A stretch of 64,000 bases of DNA from assembly GCA_002270565.1 (NCBI GenBank), contig NQMI01000051.1, positions 220,560 through 284,559 on the forward strand, given 5' to 3'. How positions within the stretch are numbered: the stretch's first letter is position 1; every line of letters starts with the position of its first letter. This document shows positions 35,001-44,322 of the stretch, piece by piece. The translations under genes and the position numbers were made by a program. The notes under the pieces were generated by a model. That model searched no databases and was not told where the DNA came from. It saw only the letters and a list, made by a program, of their open reading frames with translations. The DNA comes from Stenocarpella maydis. Its lineage: Eukaryota > Ascomycota > Sordariomycetes > Diaporthales > Diaporthaceae.

Positions 35001-36712
35001 GACCTGCGGCAGCCCATGGAGACTCCCCGCGAGGAAAAGTACGGGTACGTCGAGGAGGTCATTGCCCTCCTGGAAATGGAGAGCATCGCAGACGCCATCA
35101 TCGGGTCCCCCGAGGCCGGCCTGACGGTCGAGCAGCGCAAGCGTGTGACGATCGGCGTAGAGCTCGCGGCGAAACCCCAGCTCCTGCTCTTCCTCGACGA
35201 GCCCACCTCTGGTCTCGACAGCCAGAGCGCGTACAATATTGTCCGATTTCTCAAGAAGCTTGCCCGGGCCGGCCAGGCCATTCTCTGCACCATCCACCAG
35301 CCCAACGCCTCGCTCTTCGAGAACTTTGACCGGTTGCTGCTCCTGAAGTCTGGCGGCCGCTGTGTTTACTTTGGTGACATTGGCGAGGACGCCCACGTCC
35401 TCCGCGAGTACCTGGCCCGTCACGGCGCTGTCGCCGGAGAGACGGACAACGTTGCCGAGTTCATGCTGGAGGCGATAGGAGCCGGGTCGTCGCCGCGGAT
35501 CGGCGACCGGGACTGGGCCGACATCTGGGAGGACAGCAGCGAGCTGGCCAACGTGAAGGACCGCATCTCACAGCTCAAGGAGGCCCGCAAGGCGGCGGGC
35601 GCCGAGGTCAACCCGGCGCTGCAGAGGGAGTACGCGTCGTCGGTGAGGCACCAGCTGCAGGTGGTCATCAAGCGGAGCAGTCTGTCCTACTGGCGGTCGC
35701 CCAACTACCTCTTCACCCGTCTCTTCAACCACGTCATCATCGCGCTGCTGACGGGCCTGACGTTCCTGAAACTCGACGACTCGCGCGCGTCGCTGCAGAA
35801 CAAGATCTTCGTCATGTTCCAGGTGACGGTTCTGCCCGCTCTGATCATGTCGCAGGTCGAGGGCATGTACCACTTCCAGCGGTCCATCTTCTTCCGCGAG
35901 CAGTCGTCCAAGATGTACTCGGCCTTCACCTTCACCGCCTCCATCGTCCTCGCCGAGATGCCTTACTCGATCCTCTGCGCGGTCGTGCTCTTCCTCCCGC
36001 TGTACTACATGCCGGGCATGCAGGCCGAGTCGTCGCGCGCGGGCTACCAGTTCTTCATGATCCTCATCACGGAACTCTTCGCCGTGACGCTGGGCCAGGG
36101 CCTGGCGGCGCTAACGCCCTCCATGTTCATCTCGTCGCAGTTCGACCCCTTCATCATCATCACCTTCGCCCTCTTCTGCGGCGTCACCATCCCCAAGCCC
36201 CAGATGCCGGGCTTCTGGCGCGCATGGCTCTACGAGCTCGACCCCTTCACCCGCCTCATCAGCGGCATGGTCACGACGGCGCTGCACGGCCTCGAGGTCC
36301 ACTGCAAGGACGCCGAGCTCAACCGCTTCACGGCCCCCGAGGGCCAGACCTGCGGCCAGTACATGGAGCCGTACTTTGCGTCGGGGGGGCCGGGCTACAT
36401 CGTCGGCAACGACACGAGCGACTGCGCGTACTGCGCGTACAAGGTCGGCGACCAGTTCTACGAGCCCCTGGGCATGAGCTTCGACCACAGGTGGAGGGAC
36501 CTCGGTATCTATATCGCGTTTGTTGGGAGCAACCTGATCATCCTATTCCTGGCTGTGAGTTAATTTCGCCCGCCCTTCCCCAAGGCCACCCGGGCCACCC
36601 GGGCCACCCGGGACCACCACCAAAAAACCTAGTGAGGGGGTACTTTTGATTGGCTGACATGTGCATTTCTTCTTCTTGCTAGGCTCGTTTCCTCAACTAT
36701 AACAAGCGATAG
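32079..36712 (+). CDS. PDR/ABCG-type ABC multidrug transporter, two exons, 1501 aa
   Basis: Full-size pleiotropic drug resistance exporter of the plasma membrane, with layout (NBD-TMD) x2. Exon 1 is 32079-36554 and exon 2 is 36683-36712; the nine residues of exon 2 end the protein (ARFLNYNKR). NBD1 (about 180-440) has the degenerate Walker A GRPGSGCTT (Cys for Lys), signature VSGGERKRVS and SWDNSTRGLD, all typical of fungal PDR proteins. TMD1 lies at about 530-830. NBD2 (about 870-1110) has the canonical Walker A GSSGAGKTT, the altered signature VEQRKRVTIG and LFLDEPTSGLD. TMD2 lies at about 1190-1490. The Ser/Arg-rich N-terminus before NBD1 carries RRGSRHS-type basophilic kinase sites. Closest recalled relatives are azole and phytoalexin exporters of the Cdr1/Pdr5 group; the substrate is unknown. 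The reading frame is intact. Confidence 0.95.
36584..36610. repeat. 9-bp tandem repeat (three copies) inside the ABC transporter intron
   Basis: Unit GGCCACCCG repeated three times without change. It creates CCCGGG sites at each junction and lies within the 128-bp intron 36555-36682. Confidence 0.9.
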
Positions 36713-37225
36713 GACGTACTGCCTCACGCATACATTCCGTCGTCGTCTCTTCCACCTCTTCTTCCTCTTCGCCCCTGAGCTGGAATGGGCTTGGCGCCGA
36801 GTCGTCCCCCGGGGGGTTCCATTACGATTGGCATATCTCTAAGCTAATATGTTGGTGTTGGTAATTGCGAGTGAGGGGGTTTTGTTTGCACGTGATGTCC
36901 ACATGGAGTTTTTGGTTGATGCATACATGCGGTCATGTCTCTGCATAGCACAAGGTGCCTTTTTGTTATTTTTATTTTTACAATGATCATGAACAGGCAT
37001 GATGGTCACACAGCGAGAAAAGTGATTGGACTTTTTTTGTACGTTGCATGCGGGGGGCGGAGGGGGAAGATAGAAAATGATGTACCTATCTGCCTACGTA
37101 CTTAAGTAGGCACTCGGGATGATTAGACGCTAATTCACACGGTTTATTCTCATGCCTGAATCTCGCTACGGATTCACCGAGTCTGCATGCTATATATCCA
37201 AGTAACTTGGGTAAGACTCGTGGCA
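36713..37225. other. Intergenic region between convergent ABC transporter and P450 genes
   Basis: 3' flanks of both genes. T- and AT-rich stretches near 36960-37045 are candidate polyadenylation regions. No gene seen. Confidence 0.55.
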
Positions 37226-39253
37226 TCATGACACGAGACCCTCGTCGTCCCCGTCCCGCCCGACCCGAGACCTCAGCTTGACAAACACGGGCAGGCCCCC
37301 CTCCATCGGCAGGGTGAGGCTGCTCCTGCTCGCCCTCTCGCGGCCCTCGTAGGCGGGGGCGAACTCGAAGGTCCATGCCACGGCGGCGATGACCTGCACG
37401 GCGATGAGCTCCGCCATCTTCTTGCCCAGGCACGTGCGCGGCCCGCCGTTGAAGACGGGGAACTCGCCCGCGCCCTTCTGCATCACGCTCATCCTGGTCG
37501 TGGTGTTGCCGCTGCCGTCCTCGGCCTCGGCGGCGGCCAGGCCCGCGACGAGCCACCTCTCGGGCCGGAACTCGTCGGCATCGTCGCCCCACGTCAGCCT
37601 GGAGCGGTTCATGGCCCAGGGGCACCAGACCACGACGGAGCCCCGCGGCAGGAAGGTCCCGTCGGGTAGGGTGGTTGCAGACTGGGCCTGCTTGATCTCG
37701 AAGGGGATGGGCGGGTAGAGGCGCAGTGCCTCGTTGAAGATGGCGAGGGTGTAGGGCATTGATGCCGGCGTGAAGAGGGTCGGGTCCACGTCGAGGGGGG
37801 TGGGCGCGGCCGCCGAGACGCGGCCGCGCTCTGCCGGCGCTGATCGGCCCTGCTGGAGGGCGTGCTGGACCTCCTGGCGGATCTTGGCCAGGGTGTAGCG
37901 GTGGTGCATGAGAAGGTGGAATGTCCACGTCAGGGCTTGCGCGGTTGTGTCGCGTCCTAGTGGTGGGGGGGGGGGAAGTCAGTATCGGGCTGTTGCCCGG
38001 AGTCCGGGAGGAGAGGGACGCTACCTGCAGATAGATAGTTGAGTGCGGCATCTGCGACCATGTCTCGGTCGCCGATGGAGTCAAGTAGTGACTGTACGAG
38101 GCTCCCAGAGATTTTGTCGAGCTTGCCGGCGCTCTCAGGGGCACTGGAGGGGCGGGGGGTGTCCTTTGTCCGCTTTTCACGGCTCTGTACGGCAGTGTCT
38201 ACGATCTGCTTGCCATACGTCTTCACTATGGCGATCGACCTGCGCAGTCTCGCGCCGAAAAGGATCTCCTTGATCCGCCAGAGCGGATTCTGGACCCTCT
38301 CAGCCGTCGCCCCCGAGGCGTAGTCAAAGGCGAGGGTGAAGTCGTCGTCGGCATGCATCTCCATCTACCCAAGCAATCAGCCTCAGCCGTGGCAAAATCT
38401 TGGTGGCAGCATACGTTGTAGGCCAGCTTGCCCATCAGCTGGGTGGTGATCTCGTGGAAGACGGACTGCAAGTCGGCCTCGCGCACATCTCGAGACCTGG
38501 TCTTGAGGAATTCGACGCTCCGGGCCAGGTACTGGGGCAGGGCGACATCAGCCAGGACCTGCAGGTTCTTGGTGTTGAGGAAGGTCAGGCCGGCCTTGCG
38601 CTGGACCTTCCATAGCTCGCCATCCGAGTTGATGATGCCGTGGCCTGGTGGGTGAGTCGCATGCACGGTCAGTGCCTCTTTTCTCACAAGGAAGAGGTCG
38701 GTGGATACGGTGTCAAGACAAGGGCCGCGGACGGGGACGGAGGTTCCGTCGCATCACCTCGGCCCCGACGCGGGTGAGGCCAGGGTCCGAGGAGTTCGGG
38801 CGGTCGATGAAAAGATAAAACAACCCCACTAACCGAAAAGGTCCCACAAAGGTTTCTTTACAAAATCCCCCTTGGAGAAGATGGCCTCGTTTCTAAAGAC
38901 ATGGTCCAGGTTGGCAGGATCATTGATGACCACACCGGGCGGCAGGCTGGGGACGTAGAGCTCAAAGGTCTCGCGGCCAAAGATGCGCTCGCACTTGACG
39001 AACCACGAGAAGAGCTTCTGGCGGGCCTGCAGGAACAGGATTCCGTTGCCGACAAGGGGCAACGTGTTGGGAGGTTTCCTAGGGTGGGGCATGTCAGCGA
39101 CAGCAGAGGGAGGAGGGAGGCGACAGGCTCATGTTACCTCAATGGAGCTCCCCCTCTGGTGATGCCACTCTTCCTGAGGGCGGAGCCGAGGACCAGAGCG
39201 ACGACTGCGAACGCGACAGCCCATGTTGCAGGCCAGCCGGTGAGGAAGGACAT
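37226..39253 (-). CDS. Cytochrome P450 monooxygenase, CYP52-clan-like, five exons, 553 aa
   Basis: Membrane-bound haem monooxygenase of the endoplasmic reticulum. Exons on the minus strand: 39253-39138, 39078-38834, 38644-38415, 38364-38025 and 37956-37226, closing to 554 codons. One N-terminal membrane anchor lies at about 8-26, followed by a basic stretch and KPPNTLPLVGNG (proline-rich hinge). The I-helix AGRDTTAQ spans the last intron near residue 311. The K-helix ExxR is in NEALRLYPP near 387. The PERW motif is in FRPERW, and the haem-binding loop FNGGPRTCLG places the ligand Cys near 488. The sequence type (GRDTTAQALTW, LYPPIPFEIKQA) resembles the CYP52/CYP539/CYP584 alkane and fatty-acid hydroxylases; the exact subfamily needs a search. 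It diverges from the methyltransferase-like gene, 538 bp apart. Confidence 0.92.
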
Positions 39254-39791
39254 TGTCACGATGTGGTGTCTGGCGGGATGGAGCACATCGCGGGCCAGGA
39301 TATGGGAGAGATATCCGGTGCAGATCAGTGCGAGAAGAGGCGAGACGTCACGGTGTGATTGTAACACACCGCGACTCGAGTGGACGTGGGCAGGCATGGA
39401 CACGAGTGCTAACGAGTGCTAACGAGTGGGCATCTCCTTCTCCTGACGCGTTTTGGAACAGTGCCGATTGGGCGGCCCCTGCGCAGGCCTGCCCACCCCC
39501 TGTAAGACTTGAGACAGGCCTGCAGAGGGAGTCTACACTACCTAGGTACTGTGTAACACAAGAGAGAGCAGTTGGTGCCAAGATATATACTGGTCTATGT
39601 ATCCTGCCTGCTAGAGATATCCCCGTCATCTCAACAAGTCGTACCGACGAGCACCCTTCGGGTACCCCACGGCTCTCAACGTCATCCCGTCACCCCATCG
39701 TTATTCTCACAATACTGGCAATAATAGCCAGACCAGGTGAGACATACAGTATAGTAGTGGTAGTAGCACGGCACCTGTCTTCTCACCAACC
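39254..39791. promoter_or_regulatory. Bidirectional promoter region between P450 and methyltransferase-like genes
   Basis: 538 bp between two divergent start codons, so both promoters must lie here. There is a short direct repeat of AACGAGTG-type units at about 39410-39430. No specific binding site is claimed. Confidence 0.5.
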
Positions 39792-40816
39792 ATGGCGCCA
39801 TGGGTCCCACGAATGCATCTCTTCGAGATTGACGACCAACCATGGTACGTACATTCATTTCCCGAACCTCACCCACCCACTCCTCCTCCACGAAGCATGC
39901 GCACCCGAGACTAGCAAGCTGACCAGAGACCCCCAGGTTCCCCCCCTGGTTCAGGGCCAAGGTCCAAGCCGCCCTCACCCAGACCTGGAACCACAAGATC
40001 CCCTACATCCAGCCCGTCTCGCCCGCGCGCATCGTCTCGCGCCTGCTAGAGGCCCACCTCGGCGACACCATATCGGACCACGTCTTTGTCGACTTCTGCG
40101 CCGGCGGCGGCGGGCCCACGCCCAGCATCGAGAGGCACATCAACCGGGACATCAAGCAGCGCCAGCGCCAGCGCCAGCACCAGGGCCCAGGGCCCAAGAG
40201 GGAGCCGGTCCAGTTCATCCTGACGGACCTGCACCCCCACATCGAGCACTGGACCCACGCCGCCTCCCGCTCGCCAAACATCCACTTCTCCCCGGACCCC
40301 GTCGACGCCTCAGCCGCCCCGCCGGACCTGCTCACCAACCACCTCAACGGGCCCCTCGCCGCCGGCGCCGACACCAAGAAGCAGTTCCGCCTCTTCAACC
40401 TCGCCTTCCACCACTTCCAGGACCCCCTCGCCCGCGCCATCCTGGCCGACACCCTCCGCACCGCAGACGGCTTCGCCATCCTCGAGCTCCAGGACCGCTC
40501 CCTCCGCTCCTTCCTGGCCTGCTGCCTCCTCGGCGCAGGCGTCCTCCTGTCGGCCCCGCTCCACGCCTGGCGCTGGCGCAGCCCCGCCACCCTCTTCTGG
40601 TGCTACGTCGTCCCCGTGCTCCCCTTCGTGCTCGTCTTTGACGGCTTGGTGTCGGCCCTGCGGACGCGCACGCCGGCCGAGGTCGAGGCGCTGATGAGGA
40701 CATGCGGCGTCGGCGAGGACGAGTGGGCCAGGTGGGAGCTGCGGAGCGGGAGGGAGTGTCACCTGCCGCCCGTGGCGGATCTGAACTGGATCATTTGTAC
40801 CAAGACGAGGAAATGA
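39792..40816 (+). CDS. Methyltransferase-like membrane protein, two exons, 310 aa
   Basis: Probable SAM-dependent methyltransferase fold of unknown substrate. Exons 39792-39844 and 39937-40816 close to 311 codons; the splice restores a Trp codon (DDQPW then FPPWFRAKV). The motif VFVDFCAGGGGPTPSIE (about 76-92) has the Gly-rich loop expected of SAM-binding motif I. LTDLHPHIEHW follows where the ribose-binding acidic residue is expected. The stretch after motif I carries a Gln/Arg repeat (QRQRQRQ) coded by GCGCCA units. Two hydrophobic segments at about 215-260 suggest a membrane hairpin, unusual in this fold, before the conserved end with LNWIICTKT. I recall similar uncharacterised proteins in many fungi. 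Its divergent promoter with the P450 suggests joint regulation. Confidence 0.75.
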
Positions 40817-41773
40817 GAGGCCGTGTTTGGTTTTGTTTCTTTTTTTTTTTGGGGGGGGGGGGTGTTCCACAGTCGAGGGATGAATTATGCGACTAGAGGA
40901 CATTGACGCTCCAACACTGGGCCGTGGTGGCCCGCGTCAAGAATAGAACACCATACGATATGTCGCTGCTCAGATGGCCCTGCATCACGGTGAAATATGG
41001 ATAACCAACAGGAGGAAGGAATACCCTGCAAACATGGATAGGTGTCTCCAACAAAGACGTATGACTCGGACTTGTGAGGATTTTCCCATCATATTACGCC
41101 CATGCCTCAGAGATGTGTAAGCCCTAGAAAAGTACCACGGCGATATCTACTTCTTATTTGCCAACAAGCGTCAATGGGAAACCTGTCAGGAGGCCTACCT
41201 ACAATCACGTCACTTTTACCAAACCGCGAAAAGCTAGCTTGTCCATCACTACAAGGCATTCATTACGTGAACAAAGAATCAGGACAAATCTTCACACTGG
41301 ACATGTTTATAATTTGAAGGTACGATTCATTTTCATTCTCAGCCCCATTTTCAGCCTCATTCTCGCATGGCTATCTAGGTATGGTTCCCCCTCCCCTTGA
41401 GTACTATCGATTCCTCCAGAAAAACAAAACCATACTGGCATTCTTGTCTGCCGGTAATGCAGCCTCGGAGCGCGGAGCGCGTGTGCTCGTTGCTGGGCAT
41501 CGGGGTAATGTAGTGTGCAATACACTCATTCCCATATGTTTAACCCGGTTTGTGGTATCATTGGACCTATCGCGTGGAGCGCGTGTGCTCGTTGCGGGTC
41601 TGTGATAGGTGTTCGCTCATTTCTAAAAAAGAGATAAAAACCCAAGGCCAAAGCCGTATGCAGTTGTGCGTCGCAAGTGTTCGGAAAGTCGTTGCCACGA
41701 GGAAAGCAGCAAGCAAGAAATATGAACAGGTCGAAGTTCAGAAGAAAGCAGTGGAAGGAATCGGCGGCGCGCC
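40817..41773. other. Intergenic region between convergent genes
   Basis: 3' flanks of the methyltransferase-like gene and PEP carboxykinase. A T-run followed by a G-run occurs at about 40840-40862. Two GCGTGTGCTCGTTGC-like copies occur near 41478 and 41580. No gene seen. Confidence 0.5.
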
Positions 41774-44322
41774 TTAGACGACGGGGCCGGCCTTGATGAC
41801 ATTCTCGGTGGCCTCCGACTCATACTTCTTGAAGTTCTCGTTGAAGAGCTTGCCGAGCTTGGTAACCTCCTCGGTGAAGCTGTCCGCGCCGGCAGTCCAT
41901 GCCTTGGCAGGGTTGAGGAGCTCAGAGGGGACGTTGGGGCATGTCTTGGGCACCTGAAGGTTGAAGATGTCGTAGTTCTCGTACTCAACCTTGGCGAGCT
42001 CGCCAGAGTGGATGGCGTCCAGGATGGCACGGGTGTACTTCAGAGGGCAACGCTTGCCACCCTGGAGGGCACCGGCACCGACCCAGCCGGTGTTGAGCAG
42101 CCAGGCGTTGGCGTTGTGCTGCTCAATCTTGTCCGCCAGCATCTTGGCGTAGCGCATGGGGTGCAGCGCCAAGAAGGGCTGGGCAAAGCAGGACGAAAAG
42201 GTAGCCTGTGGCTCAGTGACGCCGTCCTCCGTGCCAGCCATCTTGGAAGTGTAACCAGAGATGAAATGGAACATGATCTGATCCCTGTTCAGCTTGGAGA
42301 TAGGCGGCAGCACGCCACGAGCATCGCAGGTGAGCAGGATGATGTTGCTGGGGTGGCTGAGTGATAGACAGGGAATCTTGGCGTTCTCGATGTACTCGAT
42401 GGGGTACGCGCAGCGAGTGTTCTCCGTAAGAGTAGAGTCATCGTAGTCAACCAGCCTGGTTTCCGGGTCGAAGACGACGTTCTCGAGAACGGAGCCGAAC
42501 CTGATGGCTCCAAAGATATCGGGCTCCTTCTCTGCCGAAAGTCCGATGCACTTGGCATAGCAACCACCCTCGATGTTGAAGACTCCATTGTCACTCCAGC
42601 AGTGCTCGTCGTCACCAATCAAGGCGCGGTTGGGGTCGGCAGAGAGTGTGGTTTTGCCAGTACCAGACAGGCCGAAAAAGAGAGTGACGTCGCCGTCCTT
42701 GCCCTCGTTGGCGGACGAGTGCAGCGTCAGGACGTTGTGCTTGATGGGCATCTCGTAGAAGAGAACGGTGAAGATACCCTTCTTCATCTCACCGGCGTAC
42801 TCTGTGCCGAGGATGACCATCTCCTTCTCGGCGAAGTTGATGGCGACTGAGGTGCCCGAGGTCATGCCCTCGGTGTAACGGTTGGCTGGGAAGGATCCGG
42901 CATTGTAGATTGTGTAGTCGGGGTGGAAGTTCTCCAGCTCCTCGCGCGACGGGCGGATGAGCATGTTGCGCATGAAAAGGGCGTGGTAGGCGCGGGCACA
43001 GACGACCCGAACGCGGATCCTGTACTTCTCGTCCCATCCTGCGAATCCATCGACAACGTAAATACGGCTCCTGGTGTTGAGGTAATCGACGGCACGCTCG
43101 CGGTTGATCTTCCAGACCTGGGGTGCAATCACGTGTTAGTCTGGTGCGTGTCTGCCTGCATAGTTCCCGGCTCTCCGGGTATTGGGCGGGAAAGGCAGGA
43201 AGCGCCATGCAGGAGTGGAGCCGGGTTTCGGCTGTGGAATAAGCGGGGTGCATGAACTGGGCCGAGGGTTGCACGGATGATCTCAGTGGCGAGGGGGGCA
43301 TGTGGGGCAAGAGCCGCGCTTCCAAGGTCGCAGGCCGCGACTTCTGGCCTCCAGCAGCCTCAATTGAGCGGCTCAAGGGGAAAAGAGGGTACGCCTGGTG
43401 GAGAATGTGATCGCCAATGACGTCTAATTGATTCGTGCACCCAACAGACAGCCAACTTTGCTGCTGTCTTGCACCCGCCGTCTTTTTGACAGTGCTCGTG
43501 ACCTTGACAGGGGAAGCGGCAAGGCCGCTTCTCGGTCGTGTGACCAAGCAGTGCGGAAACAAAGAAAAACAGAAACTACACGCGCAAAAGGGAGTTAAAA
43601 CGTACGTCTGTGCTCATGGGCTTGTTTACTGGACCCCACCAGATGTCTTTTTCTGAGCTGGGCTCCTGCACAATTCGCTTGTCCAGGGGTGAACGACCCG
43701 TCTTCTTGCCCGAGTAGGCGGTCAGGGCACCGGAAGATGAGATGGCGGAGCCAGGCTCGTAGACGAGAGCATCTTCGTAGAGAGCGGCAACTGAGGGGTT
43801 GGGAATCTATGACTCCTTGTTAGCGTCTGGCCCGGCATGGCTGTGGGCTTGGGGACCGTTCCCAACATACAATTGCAACGCGGTCGTAGTCAATGTGTGC
43901 CTTCTCATGTAATTCCTCCTCTGCGCTGGTGTTAGCCCGTCTGCCTCGCGCCACGTCTGGCATTCGCCGAGAGAAATGGCTGGTATCATACCCAGTTCCG
44001 TGTGTTCACGGTGAGCCCTGGTGAGAATTGTCAGCCCAACTGTCCGATTCCGAGGAGAACACCTCGAGGGCGTGGACTTACTCTACACCACTAGGGTGAA
44101 GGCTGGTCTTGTTGACTGTGTTGACAAGCACTAGAGAGGGATATCAGCAACAGCTTGGGCGCGGTAGGGGCAGCAAAGACAACATGTGTGGATATGTGCA
44201 AACGTACTTTTGCGAAGATCTGACTGGATACCAGAGGAAAGAATCTGAGCTCGAGGTCCTGCGACTTTGGGATCTGTGTAGGGAGAGGCAGTTCTCGCAA
44301 CAGGATCGCGGGAGGGGGCCAT
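41774..44322 (-). CDS. pck1: ATP-dependent phosphoenolpyruvate carboxykinase, six exons, 594 aa
   Basis: Converts oxaloacetate and ATP to phosphoenolpyruvate, CO2 and ADP: the entry step of gluconeogenesis, in the cytosol (acuF/acu-6/PCK1). Exons on the minus strand: 44322-44208, 44130-44082, 44017-43992, 43920-43871, 43806-43606 and 43117-41774, closing to 595 codons. The exon-joined N-terminus reads [20 protein letters not shown], as in the family. The nucleotide-binding loop [11 protein letters not shown] is near 297, with GDDEHCW and FDPETR downstream. Before the usual family start ([13 protein letters not shown]) there are 38 extra residues ending QSDLRK. The Met of that second possible start is itself formed across intron 1 (A joined to TG). 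The five introns crowd the first quarter of the gene, and the longest (43118-43605) is 488 bp. The reading frame is intact. Confidence 0.95.
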
